Shown: one piece after another, positions 1 through 7,006 of the stretch | Layout: every line of letters starts with the position of its first letter | Position numbering within the stretch: the first letter of the stretch is position 1 | Origin: a virus | DNA length: 27,411 bases | Strand: one strand, 5' to 3' | Virus record (IMG/VR): IMGVR_UViG_3300020180_000106 | Location: 1-27,411 of that record | Translations under genes and position numbers: made by a program | Notes under the pieces: generated by a model | What the model was told of the DNA's origin: nothing | Seen by the model: the letters and a program-made list of their open reading frames with translations, nothing else | Databases searched by the model: none

Positions 1-293
1 CTCCTACCACTTCCCCCGCTACCACCTCCACCTCCACCTCCTCCAGAGCGTGGAGCCCTACCAAGATTCCGATCTGACAATGCGGCGGCTACACCCCATG
101 GCATAGGCTTGACACCAGGAGACGCCGACGCCGCCATCAAGAAGACCGTGAGCCGACCCGCCATCGAACCCATCGCTTCCAGACTCTGCTGGAAGTGGGA
201 TAGGGTCGTGGACATCGACGAAAGGTGACGGTCGAATTCTCCGAACCGCCGCGACAACATCGCCACCGGGTCCATCTTGTCGAAATCCGACAT
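1..293 (-). CDS. N-terminus of probable tape measure protein (partial)
   Basis: An open frame begins at the ATG whose complement is 291-293 and continues past the window edge, giving 97 visible codons. The protein starts MSDFDKMDPVAMLSRRFGEF, has an amphipathic stretch to about residue 55, and then a glycine-rich run around residues 83-95. An AGGA lies about 8 bases before the ATG. I call it tape measure from position only: it follows two tail-assembly chaperone genes on the same strand, where siphophages place the protein that sets tail length. No tape-measure motif is visible in this short piece, and the Gly-rich run so near the N-terminus is unusual. It could instead be another tail protein. 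Confidence 0.45.
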   Translation of the reverse strand, partial: MSDFDKMDPVAMLSRRFGEFDRHLSSMSTTLSHFQQSLEAMGSMAGRLTVFLMAASASPGVKPMPWGVAAALSDRNLGRAPRSGGGGGGGGSGGSGR

Positions 294-316
294 CGCTCAG
301 GTCCTGACCATGTGAG

Positions 317-356
317 ATAGAGAAAGGCGGCGGCTTTCGCCGCCGCCTTTCTCTAT
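317..356. terminator. 18-bp perfect hairpin between tail chaperone and tape measure
   Basis: Positions 317-334 and 339-356 are exact reverse complements enclosing a four-base loop, which reads GAAA on the minus strand (a GNRA tetraloop). It sits between the second chaperone and the putative tape measure gene. There is no long U-run on the minus strand, so it may be a leaky terminator, an RNA-stability element or a partial attenuator lowering tape-measure expression. Confidence 0.6.
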
Positions 357-385
357 GAAGATTTTGGGTATATTAAAGAAATAAA

Positions 386-700
386 TTAGCTCATGTACTC
401 CGCACCCGACCACTTGTCCTTAACGCGAGACCCTTTCTCGGGGTTTGTATATCGAGGAGACTTGAGTTCCTCGAGCCACTTGGCGGCGGCGAAAGTGGCT
501 GTATATCCCCGTGAGGTCCATGCGTCTTGGAACAATTTCTGTGGCGATGCGTCCCAGAAAACGTCCGCGTCGATTTCTTTCTCTTTCGAGAGATCCTTAC
601 TATAATGATTACGGACCTGATAAGGAGTTAGACGTCGGATTTGATCATGGCTCAAATGATAATTCTGGACCAGGCTTGCGCACAGGTCATCAAAACTCAT
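386..700 (-). CDS. Tail assembly chaperone, second (GpT-like) ORF
   Basis: A 104-residue protein beginning MSFDDLCASLVQNYHLSHDQ, Lys/Glu-rich in the middle. Its ATG overlaps the TGA of the preceding gene as ATGA, so translation is probably coupled. A pair of small overlapping genes just upstream of the tape measure gene is the standard position of siphophage tail assembly chaperones (G and GT in lambda), where the second is often made as a frameshift fusion to the first. This ORF lies in the -1 frame relative to the first, as that mechanism requires, but no canonical slippery heptamer is seen and it has its own start codon. The function rests on context; no sequence motif was recognised. Confidence 0.55.
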   Translation of the reverse strand: MSFDDLCASLVQNYHLSHDQIRRLTPYQVRNHYSKDLSKEKEIDADVFWDASPQKLFQDAWTSRGYTATFAAAKWLEELKSPRYTNPEKGSRVKDKWSGAEYMS

Positions 701-1140
701 CGGGCCCCGGCCGGAGGCGCCGGGGTCTGACCATTTGGGTCAGAGTTCGCCGCATTCATCCGAGCCATGATTTCCTTGAACGTCACCTCGTCATCAAAGA
801 CGCGGTCAACGAATTCCATACCAAGAGTCGGGTGACCCTGTTTGAGCATGATCAGGACCATCATCTTCATGTTGGACAGAGAGCGGAGCGATTCCGCGAC
901 AAGCTCTGTACCAAACGTGTAGACCCCGGTCGCGATGTCTCGGGTCGCCGCCCTCAGCATATCATCGTACTCGGTGGCTGTAAGATTCAGCCGCTGGCGC
1001 TTAAGCTTCTTGAAGACAATACCTTCGAGATGCGTCTCGTAAGCCTCTTGAACCGCATAAGTCCACGGAGAAAGCTTCCAAGTCGAACCCTCGAACTCGA
1101 ACTCAACTGGAGCCGCGAGGCCCTTTGCTACTGCGCCCAT
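697..1140 (-). CDS. Tail assembly chaperone, first (GpG-like) ORF
   Basis: A 147-residue protein (MGAVAKGLAAPVEFEFEGST...), mostly helical by appearance, ending in a Pro/Ala-rich tail that overlaps the next gene. The ATG at 1140 is preferred over an in-frame TTG three codons upstream. It lies between the tail tube gene and the putative tape measure gene, the usual site for the chaperone that coats the tape measure protein before tube polymerisation. A very GC-rich hairpin (705-725) occupies its last codons. The call rests on gene order, size and the overlap with the following gene. Confidence 0.6.
   Translation of the reverse strand: MGAVAKGLAAPVEFEFEGSTWKLSPWTYAVQEAYETHLEGIVFKKLKRQRLNLTATEYDDMLRAATRDIATGVYTFGTELVAESLRSLSNMKMMVLIMLKQGHPTLGMEFVDRVFDDEVTFKEIMARMNAANSDPNGQTPAPPAGAR
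705..725 (-). promoter_or_regulatory. GC-rich hairpin at the chaperone gene overlap
   Basis: On the minus strand CCCCGGC (complement of 719-725) and GCCGGGG (complement of 705-711) form a seven-pair all-GC stem with a seven-base loop. It ends four bases before the ATGA stop/start overlap at 697-700. Its position suggests it could pause ribosomes and set the ratio of the two chaperone products by reinitiation or frameshifting. Confidence 0.45.
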
Positions 1141-1190
1141 TATTATCAACCGTTAGTTGTTAAGAAGAAGTAATAGAATAGACAAGACAA

Positions 1191-1607
1191 TCAAGAGATA
1201 CCTGTGAAGGCGACCGCATTACCCGGATACAGGAACGCACCCTTGTTACGAGCCGTCACACTCACACGAACCGCATCCCGGACTTCCGCACTGACATTCG
1301 CGGAAAGAACAATCGACGCCGGAAACGAGAAGAATTCCTGAGCCGTATCTCTCTGAGTGTAAAGCAGAATCACTGGCTGACTACCGACCGACAAAAGATT
1401 CGTATCAAACGGGCCACTTGTCGTGTCATAGAAAAGATCGATTGAAATCATTGCTTCGACATACGAAGTCAAGTAATCCTTGAATCCGCCCGTCTCAAAA
1501 TTCGTGATATCAATCTCATCCGCTTTGACATCGACCGACCATTTCGTGGCGGCAAAGTTCGTGCCGTCAATGCGCACGCGAGCATTCTTGGAACTGATGA
1601 TAGCCAT
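1191..1607 (-). CDS. Major tail (tube) protein
   Basis: A 138-residue beta-rich protein starting MAIISSKNARVRIDGTNFAA. The pattern of an N-terminal strand, a segment on conversion to a defined epitope (DVKADEIDITNFETGGFKDY), alternating strands and no Cys resembles small siphophage tail tube proteins, in which such segments ("D..D.TNF...G") are typical. Tail tube monomers stack as hexameric rings around the tape measure and form the DNA channel. The gene sits immediately before the two tail chaperone genes, as expected. AGGAT lies upstream of the ATG at 1607. Tube identity is well supported by context and pattern but was not checked by structure prediction. Confidence 0.7.
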   Translation of the reverse strand: MAIISSKNARVRIDGTNFAATKWSVDVKADEIDITNFETGGFKDYLTSYVEAMISIDLFYDTTSGPFDTNLLSVGSQPVILLYTQRDTAQEFFSFPASIVLSANVSAEVRDAVRVSVTARNKGAFLYPGNAVAFTGIS

Positions 1608-1649
1608 GCGTAATCCAATCCTGATAAATGTGTGAGTGAAAGAAACGGA

Positions 1650-2165
1650 TCAGACCACGCCGACAATTGCAAGCTTGTAATGGGCCGCGTTCGAACTATC
1701 GTTGTTGGTGAGCAAGAGTTGGTCGCCCGTACCCGCCGTCACGGCATAGCCTGTCGCGTCCGGACAGTAAGTGGAGAAATTGGAGCCGCCGCGAATCGTC
1801 AGCACATCCGTGGCATCACCAAAGAAGCCGACCCAAGTGTTCGAACCCGCACCCCCAAAATCCACCGAAGACGCCGCCGCAGGGGTCGTCAGAAGATCAA
1901 AGTAAACACCCTTGATCTTCGTAAAGGTAATGGTCGTACCAAACACATCTGCAAGACTGCCCGCAAGATCCAAAGCCAACGTGCCCGAAGCCGAGATGGA
2001 ACCTTGGGCAATGTAAATCATGTTGGACTGATCAGCGCCTGTACCACTCGCAATCGACTTCGCATACGAGAAGCTATTCGACTGGACCGTATTGCCAAAG
2101 TCATTCTCTTTCGTCAGGACCCAAGAAAGACCAGCGGTATAGCGACCCGTGTAAGTCGTGGCCAT
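1650..2165 (-). CDS. Beta-rich virion structural protein, unknown role
   Basis: A 171-residue protein starting MATTYTGRYTAGLSWVLTKE. The ATG at 2165 is chosen over one six codons upstream because GGGAG precedes it by 7 bases. Alternating short strands, a DLAGSLADVFGTTITFTKIKG segment and a Gly/Asn-rich C-terminal half suggest a beta-sandwich. It lies between the tail terminator and the tail tube genes on the minus strand and is almost certainly virion-associated. Possible roles are a tail-surface decoration, a second tail protein or a head-tail interface component. I do not recognise a named family. Confidence 0.6.
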   Translation of the reverse strand: MATTYTGRYTAGLSWVLTKENDFGNTVQSNSFSYAKSIASGTGADQSNMIYIAQGSISASGTLALDLAGSLADVFGTTITFTKIKGVYFDLLTTPAAASSVDFGGAGSNTWVGFFGDATDVLTIRGGSNFSTYCPDATGYAVTAGTGDQLLLTNNDSSNAAHYKLAIVGVV

Positions 2166-2232
2166 GTGTGTACTCCCGTACAAGAAAGTTGGATGTGGTC
2201 GAAATGGAAGTAAGAGACGAGAAGGGATTTCG

Positions 2233-2928
2233 TCAGGGATCTTGCCGATGCAAGATCACCTCATAGGTGAGCGAACCTACGAAGACAAGGTTTCCTTCTC
2301 GATCGCGAGCCGGTACGCTTTGAAGCCGACGATGAAGACAGTGAGAAGAAACAAACTCAGCAGAGGTAACTGGAATTGTTTCCCAATCATAAGAGTCTTG
2401 AAAGGCTCTCATTATGGCAGACGCCTCTTTAGCTCCAGATGCCCAAAACGTGAAAGCGAGACGAGACTTTTCCAGATAAGAATTCTCGGTTGTCCACTCG
2501 AACTCGGTGCCATTGACCTCAACGGAACCATAGGGGATTTCAAGATCCTCCCCATTCTCACCTGTCTCTGGAATTTCACCTGTCCACATACCGCCTGGTA
2601 CAAGACCAGACAGGGTGGGGTAAGAGTTGAAGTGAGCATGAACCGACCCGAGTAGATCGTCTGGAGCTAAAGGGAAAGCCCAAGCAAAAGTGGGAACAGA
2701 AAATCCGTCTGGTCCAATCGTAACGGCGTAAAAGACGGAAGCCTTATTTTCGGAAGCGTGGAAAATAATCGAGCCGGGTGAAGACAAAGTACCTAACTCA
2801 AGAATACGATTGTCTAGAGAAGACCAAGCAAAGATTCCCACAGAAAGTGTAGCATGAGATGCGGTAAGGGTAATCTCGTAATCCGAGGTACGTTCCGCCG
2901 AAAAAGTGGGAGCATCAGGAACCGACAT
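2233..2928 (-). CDS. Probable tail terminator / completion protein with N-terminal Ig-like part
   Basis: A 231-residue protein. Residues 1 to about 95 form a beta-rich part (MSVPDAPTFSAERTSDYEIT) that resembles fibronectin-III or Ig-like domains common on phage structural proteins. The C-terminal half, from about FNSYPTLSGLVPGG, has the pattern of tail terminators: an early LPYG-like stretch, strands, then an Ala-rich helix (WASGAKEASAIMRAFQDSYD) and a final strand. Its start overlaps the stop of the head-closure gene as TAATG. Tail terminators cap the tube and join it to the head. The position between head closure and tail tube supports this; the N-terminal extension is unusual for the family. 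Confidence 0.55.
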   Translation of the reverse strand: MSVPDAPTFSAERTSDYEITLTASHATLSVGIFAWSSLDNRILELGTLSSPGSIIFHASENKASVFYAVTIGPDGFSVPTFAWAFPLAPDDLLGSVHAHFNSYPTLSGLVPGGMWTGEIPETGENGEDLEIPYGSVEVNGTEFEWTTENSYLEKSRLAFTFWASGAKEASAIMRAFQDSYDWETIPVTSAEFVSSHCLHRRLQSVPARDREGNLVFVGSLTYEVILHRQDP

Positions 2929-3263
2929 TACGTTTTCTCCCGCACAAGCAAAGTCCAGAGCCGACCCAAGCCCGCCGCGTCCAAGGAGCCGTAGACCAGA
3001 AAAATCCGGCCATCATTCGACTCGACCCGATCGCCACGCTTAAATCCTGGATTCTCTCGAAGGTAAATCTTGTGAGTAGCGTGAATCATTCTCTGACCGA
3101 GCGATGCCCGATCTTCTGCCGTCACAGGCTGAACACTCGCTTCACGAGGACCTTCGTTTTCTGCTGGGCCCCAGACTCGCTTCGAGCCACCCGATGAGTC
3201 TTTGACAATACGGGGACGGACGAGAGTGATCTCTTGAGTAGCATAAAAATTGGAGAAGCTCAC
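2928..3263 (-). CDS. Head closure / head-tail adaptor protein
   Basis: A 111-residue protein (MSFSNFYATQEITLVRPRIV...) resembling the phage head-tail joining family (SPP1 gp16 / HK97 gp7-like). It shows early strands, a mid-protein TAEDRASLGQRMIHATHKIY segment and a late FKRGDRVESNDGRIFLV strand pair. The frame is open further upstream, but the GTG at 3263 is chosen because it overlaps the TGA of the connector gene as GTGA, the translational-coupling layout used elsewhere in this operon. This protein closes the portal-connector channel after DNA packaging and provides the docking surface for the tail. Confidence 0.72.
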   Translation of the reverse strand: MSFSNFYATQEITLVRPRIVKDSSGGSKRVWGPAENEGPREASVQPVTAEDRASLGQRMIHATHKIYLRENPGFKRGDRVESNDGRIFLVYGSLDAAGLGRLWTLLVREKT

Positions 3264-3940
3264 CAGGGCATCTCCTTGTAAATCGTCAGAATCTGCCGCG
3301 CCGAGCCCAACTCCGGAGCCGTCATAAGGGCGATTTGACCAATCTTGTACAAGTGATCGCCAAGACGTTCCATAACAGGAGCCGCACCAAAAGGGGCCGA
3401 CCGACGGGCAAAGGAGACAATTTGAGCACAAGCAAATTGAATGTCTTGAGGAATCTCCGCATAACCACCTGTGTAAGAAACTTTCAGATTTCCACGAAGT
3501 GGATAACTCTCAGCGACCAGCTTATCCGGTTCACGAGCTCGAACTCTCTCAGGCCACACACCTTTCGATCGAACGAGAAGACCCGTATTGGAAAGACCTG
3601 GAGATCGTTCATCCAAATAATAATCAATCCCTTCACGAAGTAGGGATGACACTGGGAATGGATCTTGAGATTGGCCCGCATAGCCGGTGTAGTCAAGATG
3701 GACAGACTCAACAGATGTTACAGGTCGGCGACGAAGAACAATATTCTTTGTGCCATTGGTATGATAAAATTCAGTGAGTGAAGCTTGGACAAACTCTCGA
3801 CCACACCACCGCTGTACCAATGTCGATACACCCGCGCCCCATTGAGCTAACTGCGCGTCGTGACGCACAGTCCCAGTTAGGCCAAGATGAATCTTCAGGT
3901 ACTCAACGGTAACGAGTGACACGTATAAAAACCTAATCAT
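3260..3940 (-). CDS. Head-tail connector (HK97 gp6-like)
   Basis: A 226-residue protein matching the gp6-like connector layout: an N-terminal helix (TVEYLKIHLGLTGTVRHDAQ), a repeated Leu/Ala helix, a central VTSVESVHLDYTG region, IDYYLDE, a LKVSYTGGYAEIPQDIQFAC stretch, and a closing helix. The phrase YTGGYAEIP followed by a helix is characteristic of this family. The protein forms a ring below the portal. The ATG at 3940 has only a poor ribosome site; an in-frame GTG at 3922 preceded by AGG is an alternative that would remove six residues. The gene overlaps the next by four bases. Confidence 0.78.
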   Translation of the reverse strand: MIRFLYVSLVTVEYLKIHLGLTGTVRHDAQLAQWGAGVSTLVQRWCGREFVQASLTEFYHTNGTKNIVLRRRPVTSVESVHLDYTGYAGQSQDPFPVSSLLREGIDYYLDERSPGLSNTGLLVRSKGVWPERVRAREPDKLVAESYPLRGNLKVSYTGGYAEIPQDIQFACAQIVSFARRSAPFGAAPVMERLGDHLYKIGQIALMTAPELGSARQILTIYKEMPW

Positions 3941-3954
3941 GTATAGGGATATAC

Positions 3955-3990
3955 TGTACAGGTAGGGTAACTCCCGTTCCTACCTGTACA
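3955..3990. terminator. 12-bp hairpin between decoration and connector genes
   Basis: Positions 3955-3966 and 3979-3990 are exact reverse complements around a 13-base loop that itself contains GGG/CCC. It separates the capsid-decoration genes from the connector genes and may reduce transcription into the latter, which are needed in few copies per virion. Confidence 0.45.
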
Positions 3991-4007
3991 CCATCAAAAA
4001 TGATGGA

Positions 4008-4451
4008 TCAGTATGAGTTGACTTGGGCACCATTGCCCGCGCCCGAAATCTTCTTTCGGCCCAGAATGAAAGCCGAAGCCGGAACAGACGGGGTGCCACC
4101 AGCCGTCACCACACGCGCTTTGACATAACGCATGGTTCTCTTTTTGGCACTGACCACCATGACAAGGTTGTCATTCGCAGTGGCAGAAGCCGCGAGCGCA
4201 TCAAGGGCACCATCTGCAATTGCACTATATGAACCACCCGAGGTAGCACATTCAACGAGCGAGAAGGTGATGACGGTCGAAGCATCGCCCGCATTACCCG
4301 TAAGAAAGAAGCCGTGGATCGGCCCTTCAAAGGTTTGACAATCGACGGCCGTACCATCCGTCGTGGTGGCACTCGAAATCGTCGTACCAGGGACAATGGA
4401 ATACCCGAGGGAACTGACGCCCTCCAGGTCAATCAAATGAGTCGCGGCCAT
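4008..4451 (-). CDS. Probable head decoration / minor structural protein
   Basis: A 147-residue, Ala/Ser/Thr/Gly-rich protein of short alternating strands (MAATHLIDLEGVSSLGYSIV...). It contains a MRYVKARVVTAGGTPSVPAS segment near the C-terminus. This pattern (a sequence-poor beta-barrel with a late RYV+ARV strand) is common in phage proteins encoded just after the major capsid gene. AAGGT precedes the ATG. It probably binds the capsid exterior, but direct virion function is inferred from position and composition. Confidence 0.6.
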   Translation of the reverse strand: MAATHLIDLEGVSSLGYSIVPGTTISSATTTDGTAVDCQTFEGPIHGFFLTGNAGDASTVITFSLVECATSGGSYSAIADGALDALAASATANDNLVMVVSAKKRTMRYVKARVVTAGGTPSVPASAFILGRKKISGAGNGAQVNSY

Positions 4452-4495
4452 GTGGTAGACCTTCTATTCGTAGGTGAAGAAAAATGCGGAGGAGG

Positions 4496-5152
4496 TTACC
4501 GACCGAGCGGCGTGTCCTTGGAATACGTCACGAGAACGGCACTCGTGTTGGTAGCACCAGCCACGAAAAGACCTGCCGTTAGAGGGGCCTGGATTTCAAT
4601 CACGTCACCAACCGTGGGCGTACCGACAAGCGTGTAAACCTTTACGCCAGAAGCGGCGGTCGCATGGTCGTAAAAGTTGGTTACGGCCGAGCCAGCAGAC
4701 AGAACCGAGATCTTACACAGACGACCTGGCACGGCCGAAGCGACAGACGCTCCCGGCGCGCCAGCGGCGTGGTAACTCGAATGCTGCCCACCCGAAGTGG
4801 TGGCTAGAGACTTGTCAGCAACGGCCCCAGAAACACCATCTTCCGTATAGAAGGCGGTAATTGCGGCCGACCCATTCACCTGTTTGGCGACAAGTCCATA
4901 TTGAAGTGGAATGTCCAGGACATAAGTCGTACCAACAGCTGGCTCAGCAACACTCTTCCACACCAACTTGGCACCAGACGACGCCGTGGCATGGTCATAA
5001 AGCTCAAGCGTAGCCGTACCAGCGGTGGTGACTACAAGCTTACAGACACGGCCCGGTACGGCCGTGACCACCACATCGGCGGCTTCTACTCCTGCAATGA
5101 CAGCGGCAGTCTTCTGACCACCCGTCGTTTGCGGCATACTCAAATCAGCCAT
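4496..5152 (-). CDS. Probable head decoration protein with internal tandem duplication
   Basis: A 218-residue protein made of two related halves. Residues about 33-105 contain GRVCKLVVTTAGTATLELYD and a later ITAFYTED; residues about 142-212 contain GRLCKISVLSAGSAVTNFYD and LVTYSKD. Both halves share (F/L)YDHATA(S/A)SG and an LxxGL(V/F) strand. The halves are clearly homologous and likely represent two copies of one beta-sandwich. Position directly after the major capsid gene, AAGGAG 7 bases before the ATG, and composition point to an abundant capsid-surface protein. The duplication may give a pseudo-dimer. Confidence 0.65.
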   Translation of the reverse strand: MADLSMPQTTGGQKTAAVIAGVEAADVVVTAVPGRVCKLVVTTAGTATLELYDHATASSGAKLVWKSVAEPAVGTTYVLDIPLQYGLVAKQVNGSAAITAFYTEDGVSGAVADKSLATTSGGQHSSYHAAGAPGASVASAVPGRLCKISVLSAGSAVTNFYDHATAASGVKVYTLVGTPTVGDVIEIQAPLTAGLFVAGATNTSAVLVTYSKDTPLGR

Positions 5153-5187
5153 GATGAAGCTCCTTGTTAAAGATGAGAAGAGCCTGA

Positions 5188-6597
5188 TCAGGCGACGACG
5201 AGTTGATCACACAGGATGTACGAAGCTTCATGACGCGGGGCACCGTCGGCGAACATGATACCACGGATGAGGCTTTGATCCTTGACGAATACATCGCTGG
5301 CCTGAGTGCTGACCACAAACTCCATCACACCACTCATGGCGATCAGATAGTCGCGGCCATTGCCACCAAGGATATAAGAAAGATCCGTACCCGAACCCTT
5401 CGTGCGAGCCTTCGAGACTTGGGTCGACTTATAGACCGAATAGCCCTGAAGCGCACCCACACTCTCACGAGTTACGTCATGGGTCGGAGCGGCCAGTTCA
5501 CGAAGGATGTTGAAGAGGAACATACCCTTGCCGTCTGCCGCCGTGACAGCATCGGCACGACGATTGGCGATGGCCGCATACATCAACGGGCGCATGGCCC
5601 AGAAGTTGAACGAAGCGTTCTGCTCTTCGACCTTACCGATCATCTGAAGGACGTCTTCCGGGGTGAACGTATTACCGTTTGCACCGACCGAAGCGGACGT
5701 ATGCGCGGTGATACCCGCATAGTTGATGATGCCCTTCGGCTCTTGGGCCGACCCGACACCTTCCAAGAAAGACTTGTCCATGCGCAGAGCGGCCTGCTTC
5801 ATGAGGTCTTCACGGAGGAACTGTTCGACCGAGATGGTGGCGAAGCGGAAGAGTTCATTCGGGACGCGACTCAGGATACCCAGCTTCTTGGCCTGGAGCA
5901 CCACGTCGCCAGTCGTCGGGTTGCTCTCATCGATCGAGGTCGATTCGCCGACCCAATAAGCCGTAGCACCTGCCGTCTGACGCGGGTAAACGATTCGACC
6001 ATTAGCGGGCATGGGCAGAACGCGGGCACCAGCTCGCATGAACACTTCATTATTACGAAGCAATTCGATCAACTCGCCAAACATCGGCGGGCCGACCAAG
6101 GCACCACCCTCAAGCTCATCTTGCCAAGATAGAGCCTTTTCCATACCCCAGTTGGCTTTACGCAGACGCATGACTTCATCACGATCGAAGCCTGCCGACC
6201 CGGCTCGAACAACTTGATTCACTTCACGAGCAAAACCGTCAAGCTGAGGGTCAATCTGCGAGATGTGATGGCTCGAAAGCGGAGCCAGAATCGAGTTGGT
6301 TTCGGCCTTGGTGTAATGACCTCGGGCCGCATATTCTTCTTGGAGACGATTCGACATGTCGATTTCGACTTTGGCATTCTCTCTGGCGACCTTGTTGGTC
6401 AAAAAACCAAACAGACGCGAGTACATATAGCCGCGCGAACTGAGCGGATCCTCACCACGACGAATGTGGAAGGCCGGCGATTTACGAGCATTGGCATCGA
6501 CAGGCGATGCCAAATCATCCAAGCGAGAGGCCAGTGCCGCCTGCTCAGAGGCGAGGCCGGTGACGCGGGCGGCAATGTCGTCGAGCGTGGCAGGCAT
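5188..6597 (-). CDS. Major capsid protein, HK97 fold
   Basis: A 469-residue protein of the HK97-type capsid family. Residues 1-30 are a short helical N-terminal segment; residues 31 to about 160 are basic and helical, as in a delta/scaffold-like domain likely removed by the adjacent protease. From about residue 163 (LEGGALVGPPMFGELIELLR) the classical mature start and N-arm appear, followed by the P-domain (TAYWVGESTSIDESNPTTGD), VPNELFRFATISVEQFLRED, and the conserved FLEGVGSAQEPKGIINYAGI segment typical of this family. About 307 residues remain after residue 162, a normal mature size. It assembles the icosahedral shell. It lies between protease and decoration genes in the minus-strand operon. 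Confidence 0.94.
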   Translation of the reverse strand: MPATLDDIAARVTGLASEQAALASRLDDLASPVDANARKSPAFHIRRGEDPLSSRGYMYSRLFGFLTNKVARENAKVEIDMSNRLQEEYAARGHYTKAETNSILAPLSSHHISQIDPQLDGFAREVNQVVRAGSAGFDRDEVMRLRKANWGMEKALSWQDELEGGALVGPPMFGELIELLRNNEVFMRAGARVLPMPANGRIVYPRQTAGATAYWVGESTSIDESNPTTGDVVLQAKKLGILSRVPNELFRFATISVEQFLREDLMKQAALRMDKSFLEGVGSAQEPKGIINYAGITAHTSASVGANGNTFTPEDVLQMIGKVEEQNASFNFWAMRPLMYAAIANRRADAVTAADGKGMFLFNILRELAAPTHDVTRESVGALQGYSVYKSTQVSKARTKGSGTDLSYILGGNGRDYLIAMSGVMEFVVSTQASDVFVKDQSLIRGIMFADGAPRHEASYILCDQLVVA

Positions 6598-6627
6598 AAT
6601 ACTTCCCGATTGAAAATGGTGAAGAGA

Positions 6628-6939
6628 TCAAGATTCAGAGTGGTAAGAACAATAATCAGAAGCGAGAGTGACAGGCTGGACGCAGAGTGGACCAAATTCG
6701 GTAGGCGTATGCACAATCGAATTAGGATTCATTCGGCAGATGCCATGAACACCACGCTTCGCTAACCAGTGTCGACAAGTAGAACAAGAAGGAGTTGCTT
6801 GGACTTGTACGAGGGGGCGGGGCGAAGGAGAGATATCCGGCGCGGTGGGCGCAGAATCTTCCTCACGCCCCGCTAAGAGAGGCGCAACGTCCGAATCATG
6901 CTTCGGAGTCGGCTTAGAACGGGACCGCTGTTGAGACAT
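6628..6939 (-). CDS. Small Cys/His-rich probable zinc-binding phage protein
   Basis: A 103-residue protein: a polar, Pro/Ser-rich N-terminal half, then a compact C-terminal part with CSTCRHW, GICRMNP and DYCSYH. The spacing C-x2-C ... C ... C-x2-H looks like a small zinc ribbon or knuckle. Similar CxxCRxW...CR..P...C proteins are frequent between protease or portal and capsid genes in siphophages, but I know of no assigned function. It shares the operon strand and is transcribed between protease and capsid genes. It could be a minor assembly factor. Confidence 0.6.
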   Translation of the reverse strand: MSQQRSRSKPTPKHDSDVAPLLAGREEDSAPTAPDISPSPRPLVQVQATPSCSTCRHWLAKRGVHGICRMNPNSIVHTPTEFGPLCVQPVTLASDYCSYHSES

Positions 6940-7006
6940 GTGGGCCGTCAGGAAGTGAAAAAAGAAGTGTCGTCCTATTTAATGTAAGGGTTTGAACCTT
7001 TGCATG

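Noticed and set aside
697-725. Canonical -1 slippery heptamer between the tail chaperones
   Set aside because: No X-XXY-YYZ sequence in the right frame was found in the last codons of the first ORF.
511-1173. 220-codon plus-strand frame opposite the tail chaperones
   Set aside because: It is antisense to two overlapping genes in operon order and is Arg/His-rich as expected of a shadow frame.
5203-6132. 309-codon plus-strand frame opposite the capsid gene
   Set aside because: It is fully antisense to a clear HK97 capsid gene, has no ribosome site and reads as basic, non-protein-like sequence.
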